NCBI GenBank assembly: GCA_029265335.1
Contig: JAJUJN010000068.1
Span: 1-8,829 of the forward strand
Source of the DNA: Alcaligenaceae bacterium
GTDB lineage: Bacteria > Pseudomonadota > Gammaproteobacteria > Burkholderiales > Burkholderiaceae_B
DNA: 8,829 nucleotides
Direction of reading: 5' to 3'
The notes below the pieces were generated by a model that saw only the letters and a program-made list of their open reading frames with translations, was not told where the DNA came from and searched no databases. A program made the translations under genes and the position numbers. Of this stretch, positions 1 to 6,146 are shown piece by piece. Each line of letters starts with the position of its first letter. Within the stretch, counting starts at the first letter, position 1.

Positions 1-669
1 TGCCGCCACTGCCACGATGAATCGTGGCTGGGCAACGATTTCGCGCAGCGGGCGACCGCCCTGAGTATCGACCGCCTGCGGCGCCGGCCGAGGGGCGCGC
101 AAAAGGAGCAAAACCGGAATGGCCAGCACCGCCAGCACCGCCTGCCCCACAAAGCTGCCGGCAAAAGGGGCGGTAACCCAGAGATCGCGAGTCCAGATCA
201 CCACCTGCGGGCCCAGCACGGCTGCCACCAGGCCACCCACCAATACCCGGGACACCGCCACCGGGCGCCAGGCCACCGGCGCACTGTCGGTGGCGGCAAA
301 CCGATAGCTTTGCACGCAGGCCCCGTAGAAACCGGCCATGGCCGTAGCGACGCAAAATAGAACGAAATTACCCGCCACGATCGCCCCGGCAGACACCAAG
401 CCCGACACCATTGCCAGGAGCGCCCCGAGAATATAAGCCTGCCGCCGACCGAGGCGCCGCATGAGCCAGGCAGCGGGCAGCGTGGAAAGCGCCAGCCCGG
501 TGTTGTAGAGGCTCACCGGCAAGGTCGCGAGGGAAGGATTGCTGGCCAGCATCTGCCCCACCAGCCCGCCGAGAGAAATGATGATAGGTGCGGAAGCGCC
601 GCCCAGGGCTTGCGCACCCACCAGAACGGCTACGTTGCGCTTGACAAGTGGTTCAAGGGTATCGGTCAT
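1..669 (-). CDS. MFS permease, N-terminal half (cut by window edge)
   Basis: Reading leftwards from an ATG at 667-669 gives 223 open codons with no stop before the window edge, so this is the first half of a major facilitator superfamily transporter of the inner membrane. About six hydrophobic segments are visible. The loop after the second segment reads WLMRRLGRRQAY, the basic-rich 'motif A' loop typical of MFS proteins. The sixth helix is followed by a charged, proline-rich stretch (residues about 190-205) that looks like the central cytoplasmic loop, and the sequence runs on into the C-terminal half beyond the edge. It starts 13 bp after the stop of the metallo-hydrolase gene, with only a weak Shine-Dalgarno, so it is probably co-transcribed and translationally helped by it. 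The substrate is unknown. From the neighbour, a sulfur compound or organic anion is possible, but this is inference. Confidence 0.9.
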   Translation of the reverse strand, partial: MTDTLEPLVKRNVAVLVGAQALGGASAPIIISLGGLVGQMLASNPSLATLPVSLYNTGLALSTLPAAWLMRRLGRRQAYILGALLAMVSGLVSAGAIVAGNFVLFCVATAMAGFYGACVQSYRFAATDSAPVAWRPVAVSRVLVGGLVAAVLGPQVVIWTRDLWVTAPFAGSFVGQAVLAVLAIPVLLLLRAPRPAPQAVDTQGGRPLREIVAQPRFIVAVAA

Positions 670-682
670 GGAAAGCTTCGGA

Positions 683-1555
683 TCAGTCCTTGTTGTCTTT
701 GAGTGTCAGGGGAATTTTCAGGTAGTGCACGCCGTTGCTTTCGGCCTCGGGCAAGGTGCCCGCACGTATGTTTACCTGAATGGACGGCAAGATGAGTTGA
801 GGCGCCGACAGTGTGGCGTCGCGCTTGTTGCGCGCGGCCACATACTCTGCTTCGCTGATGCCCTCGCGCACATGCACGTTGTGAGCGCGTTGCGCTCCCA
901 CGGTGGTTTCCCACACGTACTCATCGCGGCCGGGAGCTTTGTAGTCGTGGCACAGAAACATTCTTGTGTGGGGCGGCAAAGTCAGCAAACGCTGGATCGA
1001 CCGGTACAGCGTGGCGGCATCGCCACCCGGAAAGTCGGCCCTGGCGGTGCCGTAATCGGGCATGAAGAGCGTGTCGCCCACGAACACCACATCTCCCATG
1101 AGATAGGCAATGCAAGCGGGAGTATGTCCCGGGGTGTGCAGCACCTCCACCTTCTGCTCGCCCAACTGAAACACCTCGCCATCGGCAAACAAACGGTCGA
1201 ACTCGCTGCCGTTGCCAGAAATATCGTGGAGGTTGAATACCGGTGCAAAGATTTTTTGCACGTCGCGAATATGTTCGCCAATGCCAATCGGCGCGCCGGT
1301 CTGATCTTTGAGCCAGTGGGCCGCACTCACGTGGTCGGCATGGGCGTGGGTTTCGAGTATCCATTGAATCTCGGCACCGGCCTGGCTCGCGGCGTTCAGT
1401 ATGGCCCGGGCGGAATCCACTCGCACGGTGCCGTCAGCGTGCTCGTAATCGAGCACCGGGTCGATGATGGCAGCCTTGTTAGTGGCAGGGTCCGTTACCA
1501 GGTAGCTGACCGTGTTGGTGGGTTCGTGAAAGAATGATTGAACCTGAACTGTCAT
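683..1555 (-). CDS. ETHE1/Blh-like MBL-fold hydrolase, probable persulfide dioxygenase
   Basis: A 290-residue metallo-beta-lactamase-fold protein, probably cytoplasmic. Visible metal-site motifs are THAHADH (H70, H72, D74, H75), PGHTPAC (H144), VGDTLF (D161) and LCHDY (H203). The stretch TARADFPGGDAATLYRS matches the R-x-D-F-x-x-G region of the ETHE1 persulfide dioxygenases and the Blh proteins of BigR operons. Enzymes of this group bind one iron and oxidise glutathione persulfide to sulfite. That activity is inferred from family. No fused rhodanese domain is present. An upstream GTG (1559-1561) is in frame, but the ATG at 1553-1555 is preferred because GAGAGG sits 5 nt before it, whereas it abuts the GTG. 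It is first in a pair with the MFS gene and lies behind the operator-like promoter at 1595-1634, which suggests repression relieved by sulfide or persulfide. It could instead be a generic glyoxalase II-like hydrolase, but the length and the RADF motif argue against that. Confidence 0.88.
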   Translation of the reverse strand: MTVQVQSFFHEPTNTVSYLVTDPATNKAAIIDPVLDYEHADGTVRVDSARAILNAASQAGAEIQWILETHAHADHVSAAHWLKDQTGAPIGIGEHIRDVQKIFAPVFNLHDISGNGSEFDRLFADGEVFQLGEQKVEVLHTPGHTPACIAYLMGDVVFVGDTLFMPDYGTARADFPGGDAATLYRSIQRLLTLPPHTRMFLCHDYKAPGRDEYVWETTVGAQRAHNVHVREGISEAEYVAARNKRDATLSAPQLILPSIQVNIRAGTLPEAESNGVHYLKIPLTLKDNKD

Positions 1556-1594
1556 GTGCACCTCTCATGATGCAGGAGTTGAAGTCACTCCCTT

Positions 1595-1634
1595 ATATTA
1601 ATTAGCAATAGCTAATTTAGCAAACACTAATTAG
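1595..1634 (-). promoter_or_regulatory. Promoter with tandem operator-like inverted repeats for the MBL hydrolase
   Basis: On the minus strand TTGCTA (1618-1623) and TAATAT (1595-1600) are separated by exactly 17 bp, a plausible sigma-70 promoter with 4/6 matches in each box. The spacer is occupied by a perfect inverted repeat, AATTAGC-AATA-GCTAATT (1600-1617). A second, related one, TTAG-N6-CTAA (1617-1630), covers the -35 box, and its centre is 15 bp from the first. A third palindrome CTAATTAG (1627-1634) overlaps that. A dimeric repressor bound here would block polymerase. AT-rich palindromes overlapping the promoter are known for the ArsR-family persulfide sensor BigR upstream of Blh genes. 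No ArsR-type gene is visible in this window, so the identity of the regulator is inference. Confidence 0.6.
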
Positions 1635-1638
1635 TTAT

Positions 1639-1652
1639 GGTGTATCAACACC
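1639..1652. repeat. Short inverted repeat GGTGT-ATCA-ACACC in divergent intergenic region
   Basis: A perfect 5-bp inverted repeat with a 4-bp spacer lies between the hydrolase promoter and the diguanylate cyclase gene. It could be a binding site or chance. A similar half-site pair occurs at 7675-7691. Further along, CATAAT (1679-1684) is a possible plus-strand -10 box for the cyclase, but no convincing -35 box is seen at the right distance. Confidence 0.3.
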
Positions 1653-1713
1653 GACGAGGTTCAGCCTGTCGGGCGTGCCATAATGCATTGTATTTGCTCA
1701 AAACCGCCGATCG

Positions 1714-2895
1714 ATGTCGTCACATCTGCCCCCGCCGTCCGGCACGCCTCAAGACCCCTTCGCGTCCAAGCCGGCCAAACCTGTTGCGCTGTTCAGGCAG
1801 ATCGTCATGTTGGGCCCCAGTACACTGGCCGACACCCTGCACAGCGGTCGTCACAGTCGCGACTTCACCCTCGCGCGCAACGATTATTTGCGCAGCAGCG
1901 TCCTGGTCACCGGCATTCTTTTCCTGCTGCTTACGCCGCTGTGGCTGCTGGTCGACTACTGGTTGCTGCCTCGGGCTGCGCTCACCCATGTGGTGCCGGG
2001 CAGGCTTTTCCTCATGGCGGGGCTGGCCGCCGCCGTGCTTTTGGCCTGTCGAAGTCGAGGGCATTACTGGCAAGCCAGGGTGGCCGCGGGGCTGCTCATC
2101 GGCGTGCCCGCAGCTTTCTACGCGCTCACGCTGCTCAGCGTGCCCCCCGGCCAAATGCACCTGTTGCTGGGCTACCGCTTCATCCCCTTTCTGTTGATGG
2201 CATTGTTGGCGATCTTTCCACTCACACTGACAGAATCACTGGTGGCGGCCATGGCCCTGGTTCTGCTCGAAAGCCTCGCCCAACAACACGAAGGCATCTG
2301 GCTCACACTCGAGGGTTGGCAAGGTCTCTGGCTGTTGCTGGCTCTTATGGCCATATCTCTCACCGCCAATTATTTCCACCTGGGTTTGCTGTTGCGCCTG
2401 TATCGACAAGCCACTCACGACTCCCTCACAGGCCTGCTCAACCGCCGCGCCCTGCGCCAGATGATCCAAACCTTGCGCCGGCGGCATCCCGACCAAAGCG
2501 CGGGCCTGCTCATGATCGACATCGACCACTTCAAGCACATCAACGATACCCACGGCCACGCCTTCGGCGACCGTGTCCTGCGGCATTTGGGCACACTGCT
2601 GCGCAACGTCGTGCCCTCAAACGGCCTGGCAGCCCGTTACGGTGGCGAAGAGTTCGTGGTGGTGTTGCCGCAAACCAGCTCAACTGCCTTGGCCACCATA
2701 GCCGAAACCATTCGGCGGCGCGTAGCAGCCTTGCACCTGCTGGATTACGACGGCGAGGCTGCTCAGCTCACGGTCAGCGTAGGCGCTGCTCCCTGGCGAG
2801 CCAACGAAAGTTTCGACTCCGCATTGCAGCGCGCCGATGCGCACCTGTACGAAGCCAAACGCGGCGGCCGGAACCTGGTTGCCCTGGCCTCCTGA
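1714..2895 (+). CDS. Membrane-anchored GGDEF diguanylate cyclase
   Basis: A 393-residue protein predicted to make cyclic di-GMP from two GTP at the inner membrane. Residues about 60-225 contain some six hydrophobic segments forming an N-terminal sensor region of no class I can name. The linker HDSLTGLLNRR (235-245) opens a complete GGDEF domain: metal ligand D269 in MIDIDHF, then NDTHGHAFGD (277-286), active-site GGEEF (310-314), SVGAA (355-359) and the closing ADAHLYEAKRGGRN. The catalytic residues are intact, so activity is expected. The I-site RxxD that normally precedes the site by five residues is absent: PSNG stands there, so classical product inhibition should be missing. The ATG at 1714 is the first possible in-frame start after a stop at 1681, but has no clear Shine-Dalgarno. 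The ATG at 1807 (residue 32) is an alternative, equally weak. It is divergent from the hydrolase and convergent with the exporter operon. Confidence 0.9.
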   Translation: MSSHLPPPSGTPQDPFASKPAKPVALFRQIVMLGPSTLADTLHSGRHSRDFTLARNDYLRSSVLVTGILFLLLTPLWLLVDYWLLPRAALTHVVPGRLFLMAGLAAAVLLACRSRGHYWQARVAAGLLIGVPAAFYALTLLSVPPGQMHLLLGYRFIPFLLMALLAIFPLTLTESLVAAMALVLLESLAQQHEGIWLTLEGWQGLWLLLALMAISLTANYFHLGLLLRLYRQATHDSLTGLLNRRALRQMIQTLRRRHPDQSAGLLMIDIDHFKHINDTHGHAFGDRVLRHLGTLLRNVVPSNGLAARYGGEEFVVVLPQTSSTALATIAETIRRRVAALHLLDYDGEAAQLTVSVGAAPWRANESFDSALQRADAHLYEAKRGGRNLVALAS

Positions 2896-2922
2896 ACTCC
2901 TGAACTCCTGAACTCCTGAACT
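2891..2922. repeat. Perfect 8-bp tandem repeat, four copies
   Basis: CCTGAACT is repeated four times without error, at 2891, 2899, 2907 and 2915. The first copy contains the TGA stop (2893-2895) of the cyclase gene, and the array nearly fills the 31-bp gap to the stop of the convergent ABC ATPase gene. Changes in copy number by slippage would keep the first TGA in place and so should not alter either protein. No hairpin with a T-run, and so no clear terminator, is seen in this convergent junction. Confidence 0.95.
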
Positions 2923-2926
2923 ATCG

Positions 2927-3640
2927 TCAGCTGAGGCTGGCCAGTTCATCTGGGGTGGCGAGGCGTCCATCGATCAGCGCCACGATCCGATCGCACTGGC
3001 GCGCCAACCGCAAATCATGGGTCACGATGATCACGGCGCAGCCGAAGTCGGCGTTCACCTCGCGTAACAGGCGGAAAACATCGCTGGCGGTTTGCGTATC
3101 GAGATTGCCGGTAGGTTCGTCGGCCAACAGCAGCGGTGGTCGGGTGACCAACGCGCGAGCAATGGCCACCCGCTGCTGTTGCCCGCCCGACAGCGCCGTG
3201 GGTGATTCCGCCGCTCGCGACGCCAGACCCACCTGATCGAGCAGACCGAGCGCGCGCTCCCGCGTGCTGTCGTCGGCCCGCCCACGGGTCACCATCACTG
3301 GCATCATCACGTTCTCGAGCACACTGAAGGCGGGAATCAAGTGGTGAAACTGGAACACGAACCCGATCTTGCTGCCGCGCAAGGCCGTGCGTGCGCCGTC
3401 GTCGAGCTTGCGAGTCGCTTGCCCGTCCAGCCACAGCTCGCCCTCACTCGGTCGGTCGAGCAGACCCATGAGATTGAGCAAAGTGCTCTTGCCCGAGCCA
3501 GACGGCCCTACCAAAGCGGTGAACGAACCTGCTGCGATCTCCAGATCGATGCCGTGCAGCACATCCACGGTACCGGCACCTGCGGCGTAACGCTTGCGCA
3601 CCTGCTCCAGACGCAGCACCGAAGAGCGGGAATCAGACAT
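2927..3640 (-). CDS. ABC transporter ATPase, LolD/MacB-type
   Basis: A 237-residue nucleotide-binding subunit with every canonical motif: Walker A GPSGSGKST (45-53), Q-loop FVFQ (Q97), signature LSGGQQQR (150-157), Walker B LLLADEP (170-176) followed by TGNLD, and the H-loop histidine (H208) in VTHD. TGNLD and the HGIDLEI and FHHLIPAFSVLENV stretches are typical of the LolD/MacB/FtsE group that works with FtsX-type permeases and powers mechanotransmission in the periplasm, not transport through the permease itself. The start ATG lies inside the end of the permease gene (8-bp overlap), which implies translational coupling and 1:1 production. There is no strong Shine-Dalgarno of its own. It is the last gene of the exporter operon. 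Confidence 0.95.
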   Translation of the reverse strand: MSDSRSSVLRLEQVRKRYAAGAGTVDVLHGIDLEIAAGSFTALVGPSGSGKSTLLNLMGLLDRPSEGELWLDGQATRKLDDGARTALRGSKIGFVFQFHHLIPAFSVLENVMMPVMVTRGRADDSTRERALGLLDQVGLASRAAESPTALSGGQQQRVAIARALVTRPPLLLADEPTGNLDTQTASDVFRLLREVNADFGCAVIIVTHDLRLARQCDRIVALIDGRLATPDELASLS

Positions 3641-4835
3641 GTCGGATCGCCACCACAGGGTCGAGACGCGCCGCCCGCCAGGCCGGCGCCAATGCGGCCA
3701 ACGTGCCCGCCACGACCGCCAAACCGATGCTCCACACCCAAAGCTGCCAAGGCACCGTGGCCTCGAACAAGCCCGGGCCCCAGTCGTTGAATGACCAGAT
3801 GAGCAAGGTGCCCAGCGTGCTGCCGATCAAAGCGCCCAAGCCGCCGAGCAGCGCGCCCTGAATCAGGAAAACACGCAGCATTTGCGCGCGCCGCGTGCCC
3901 ATGGCGCGCAAAATACCGATCTCGCGTGTTCGCTGGGTGACGCTCACTGCCAGAACGCTGGCAATGCCGAAGGCCACCGACAGCGCCACGAAGAAACTGA
4001 TCAAGGTGGTAGAGAGGCTTTGCGAGCGCAGCGCGTTCATGAGTTGCGCGTTGCGCTCCATCCAGCTTTCCGCTTTGAGGCCGGTGAGCCGCCCCAGGCG
4101 ATCTGCCACCACGTCGGCGGCAAAGATGTCGTTCACGACCACGTCGATCACCGTGGTTCCACCCGGCAGGCCCAACAGCGCCTGGGCCTGCCGCAGATCC
4201 ATATACACATAGCGCTCATCAAGCTCGCGCACGCCCAATGAAAAGATGCCCGCCACCTGCACCACGATCGGGTCACCGGTATTGGTGTCAATGCGCAGGC
4301 GCCCACCAGGCCGCAGGCCGAGATCGGTAGCCAGTTCGTTGCCGATCAGCACCTGATCAGGCGCCACCATCGCCACTCCGGCCAACATATGTTCGCTCAA
4401 AGGCACGATAAGTTCGTAGAGGGCAAGGTCGACCCCCATGATCACAACCGATTCATTGGCGCCGCCACGTTGTGCCAGCGCAGGCCCCGACACCAACGGT
4501 GACACCGCCCGCACTTCCGCAAGGCCCGCGGCTGCCTGCACGTGGGCCGGCCAGTTGTCGATCGAGCGCAAGCGTTGCGGGCGAGGGTCGTTGCGGATCA
4601 GCGCTGTCACGCCCTCAGGCAGCGGAGCTGGCCGATTGTGCAGCTCGCTCGGAATCAAACGAATATGAGCCTGCGTGCCCAGGGTGCGGTCGATCACGTT
4701 GCTCTGCAACCCCTGGATGAGTGCCGTCACGAAAACGATCACCGCCACGCCCACGGCAATGCCGGCCAGAATCATCAACGTTTGGCCACGGCTATGCCGC
4801 AGAAAACGCAATGCAATAGTGCCCTCGACACGCAC
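3633..4835 (-). CDS. FtsX-family ABC exporter permease (MacB/LolC-like)
   Basis: A 400-residue inner-membrane permease. TM1 spans about 18-40, then comes a large periplasmic domain of about 235 residues, then TM2 (276-298), TM3 (321-346) and TM4 (364-384). QRTREIGILRAMGTRRAQ (301-318) between TM2 and TM3 is the cytoplasmic coupling-helix motif of FtsX/MacB/LolE proteins, and the C-terminus PAWRAARLDPVVAIR is the usual ending of the family. The start is GTG (4833-4835), supported by a full AGGAGG 7 nt upstream. It lies 37 bp after the membrane fusion gene and overlaps the ATPase gene by 8 bp. Permease and ATPase being separate polypeptides differs from E. coli MacB, where they are fused, and resembles Lol or YknYZ-type systems. 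The membrane fusion partner favours MacAB-like efflux over lipoprotein sorting. The substrate is unknown. Confidence 0.93.
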   Translation of the reverse strand: MRVEGTIALRFLRHSRGQTLMILAGIAVGVAVIVFVTALIQGLQSNVIDRTLGTQAHIRLIPSELHNRPAPLPEGVTALIRNDPRPQRLRSIDNWPAHVQAAAGLAEVRAVSPLVSGPALAQRGGANESVVIMGVDLALYELIVPLSEHMLAGVAMVAPDQVLIGNELATDLGLRPGGRLRIDTNTGDPIVVQVAGIFSLGVRELDERYVYMDLRQAQALLGLPGGTTVIDVVVNDIFAADVVADRLGRLTGLKAESWMERNAQLMNALRSQSLSTTLISFFVALSVAFGIASVLAVSVTQRTREIGILRAMGTRRAQMLRVFLIQGALLGGLGALIGSTLGTLLIWSFNDWGPGLFEATVPWQLWVWSIGLAVVAGTLAALAPAWRAARLDPVVAIRHV

Positions 4836-4872
4836 TGGCTAGCCTCCTGGCCGGAGCCCGGCAGAGGCGGCG

Positions 4873-6099
4873 TTAGAAACGTATGGGAACGGCATTGCGA
4901 TCTCCGGCCGGCTGGCTGCTTTCGGGGGTGTCGAGCACGGCGGCGCGCACCCGTTCGCCGGCGGGAAACTCTGGGTTCACCAACACCAAGTCGCCAGCAG
5001 ACAGCCCTGCAGCGATGGCCACGGCGTGGTCGCCTGCCAGGCCGAGCTGCACGTCGCGCCACACCACTTTATCCCCCTGCAGCAAGGCCACTCGTCCGTC
5101 GTTGCCCGCCACGTGGCGCACCGCATCGCGCGGCAACCACAAGGCGTCTTCTGCCCGCCCGGTTTCGACGGTAATCGTGACCGTCATTTCATCGCGCAGG
5201 AAGGTCGGCACCGGTTCCACGAGGGCCAGGGTGAGCTTGACGGCGCCGCGGTCGGGGTCTACCCGCGGCGCCAGACGATCAACTCGAGCCGGAAAGGGCT
5301 GCCCGGGAAAGGCATCCGCCACCACCTGCGCACTTTGGCCCACTGCCAAAACATCGAGGTAGCGCTCGTCCACATAACTCTCGACTTTGTGCGGACCTTC
5401 GGCAGCGACCACGAACAGCACTTGGCCAGGCTGCACTAGATCGCCCTCTTCTACCCGATCTTCCAGCACCTGACCTGCCACTGTGCTGTGAATGTAGGTA
5501 CGTGCCAGACCGGCCTCCGCCACGTCGAGCCGAGCTTCGGCCAGCAGCTGTTCGGGCCCGTCTTCGACGAGGGCCGACAGGCGCACACGCGCCTGTGCCA
5601 GCGCACTGGCTGCGCTCACCCGCTCCTGCTCAAGGCGCTCCAGGGCTTCGCGGCTCTCGGCGCGTGCAGCCACCAGCTCACGCCGCCGCTGCACCTCACG
5701 CTCGACCTGCGCCAGGCGTGATTGGGTCTCCGCGACCATCTCGGCGGCCTGCGGCCTCTCAGCCTCTTCAAGTTGCCGCAAAGCCGCTTGGGCTTCGCGC
5801 ACGCGCGCCTGCCACTCGTCGTCGACCAACCTCGCCATCAACGTATTCTCGGTCACGAAGTCTCCCGCCTCGACGAAGCGCTGGGCCACCACCCCGGTAA
5901 TCTCGCTGCCAACCTGCACTCGCGCCGCTGGCAGCACCAGCGCCGACGCCACCACGGTTTGCACCAGTGGGCCTTGTTGCACGCGATAAGCGGGAGCGGA
6001 CGCCGGCCTGGCCCACAGCCACACCAGCAACACCAACCCGGCCACCAGCAAGAGCCCCACCAACGAGCGTGCCCAACCTCGCCGACCTGGAATCGTCAT
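4873..6099 (-). CDS. Membrane fusion protein (HlyD/MacA family) of ABC exporter
   Basis: A 408-residue periplasmic adaptor anchored by one N-terminal helix (about 12-31, very hydrophobic, no lipobox cysteine). Domains in order: a first lipoyl half with VGSEITGVVAQRFVEAGDFV (63-82), a helical hairpin of about 97-200 rich in E, R, Q and A that should form the coiled coil, the second lipoyl half ARTYIHSTVAGQV (199-211), a beta-barrel domain (about 236-312) and a membrane-proximal domain (about 318-390). Such proteins bridge an inner-membrane ABC permease to a TolC-type outer-membrane channel, and none is encoded here. The reading frame stays open as far as 6297, but that would overlap the acyl-CoA dehydrogenase gene by 151 bp. 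The ATG at 6097-6099 is chosen because GGGAG lies 5 nt before it and the signal anchor follows directly. Confidence 0.93.
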   Translation of the reverse strand: MTIPGRRGWARSLVGLLLVAGLVLLVWLWARPASAPAYRVQQGPLVQTVVASALVLPAARVQVGSEITGVVAQRFVEAGDFVTENTLMARLVDDEWQARVREAQAALRQLEEAERPQAAEMVAETQSRLAQVEREVQRRRELVAARAESREALERLEQERVSAASALAQARVRLSALVEDGPEQLLAEARLDVAEAGLARTYIHSTVAGQVLEDRVEEGDLVQPGQVLFVVAAEGPHKVESYVDERYLDVLAVGQSAQVVADAFPGQPFPARVDRLAPRVDPDRGAVKLTLALVEPVPTFLRDEMTVTITVETGRAEDALWLPRDAVRHVAGNDGRVALLQGDKVVWRDVQLGLAGDHAVAIAAGLSAGDLVLVNPEFPAGERVRAAVLDTPESSQPAGDRNAVPIRF

Positions 6100-6102
6100 G
6101 AA

Positions 6103-6116
6103 ATCTCCCGGGAGAT
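6103..6116 (-). promoter_or_regulatory. 14-bp perfect palindrome covering the membrane fusion gene RBS
   Basis: ATCTCCCGGGAGAT is perfectly self-complementary and its right half on the minus strand, GGGAG, is the Shine-Dalgarno of the membrane fusion gene (start 6099). As RNA it can form a 5-bp stem with a CCGG loop that would sequester part of the ribosome site. As DNA it is a possible dimeric-protein site. The geometry is seen directly. Any regulatory role is inference. Confidence 0.4.
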
Positions 6117-6146
6117 CCGCGTGTTTTAGCCTGGCGCAGCGGGCGC

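Noticed and set aside
539..1537. Long plus-strand open frame of 332 codons
   Set aside because: It lies antisense to the metallo-hydrolase and the MFS start, both of which carry clear family motifs. The plus-strand product resembles no family and has shadow-like composition.
1555..1561. GTG start for the hydrolase
   Set aside because: The Shine-Dalgarno GAGAGG directly abuts the GTG, leaving no spacing, whereas it stands 5 nt before the ATG at 1555.
1683..2903. Second long plus-strand frame (406 codons) over the cyclase gene
   Set aside because: It is arginine-, proline- and alanine-rich, with no domain, and overlaps the GGDEF gene in another frame.
2884..2944. CTGGCC/GGCCAG arms around the tandem repeat as a shared terminator
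   Set aside because: The loop would be about 49 nt and there is no T-run on either strand.
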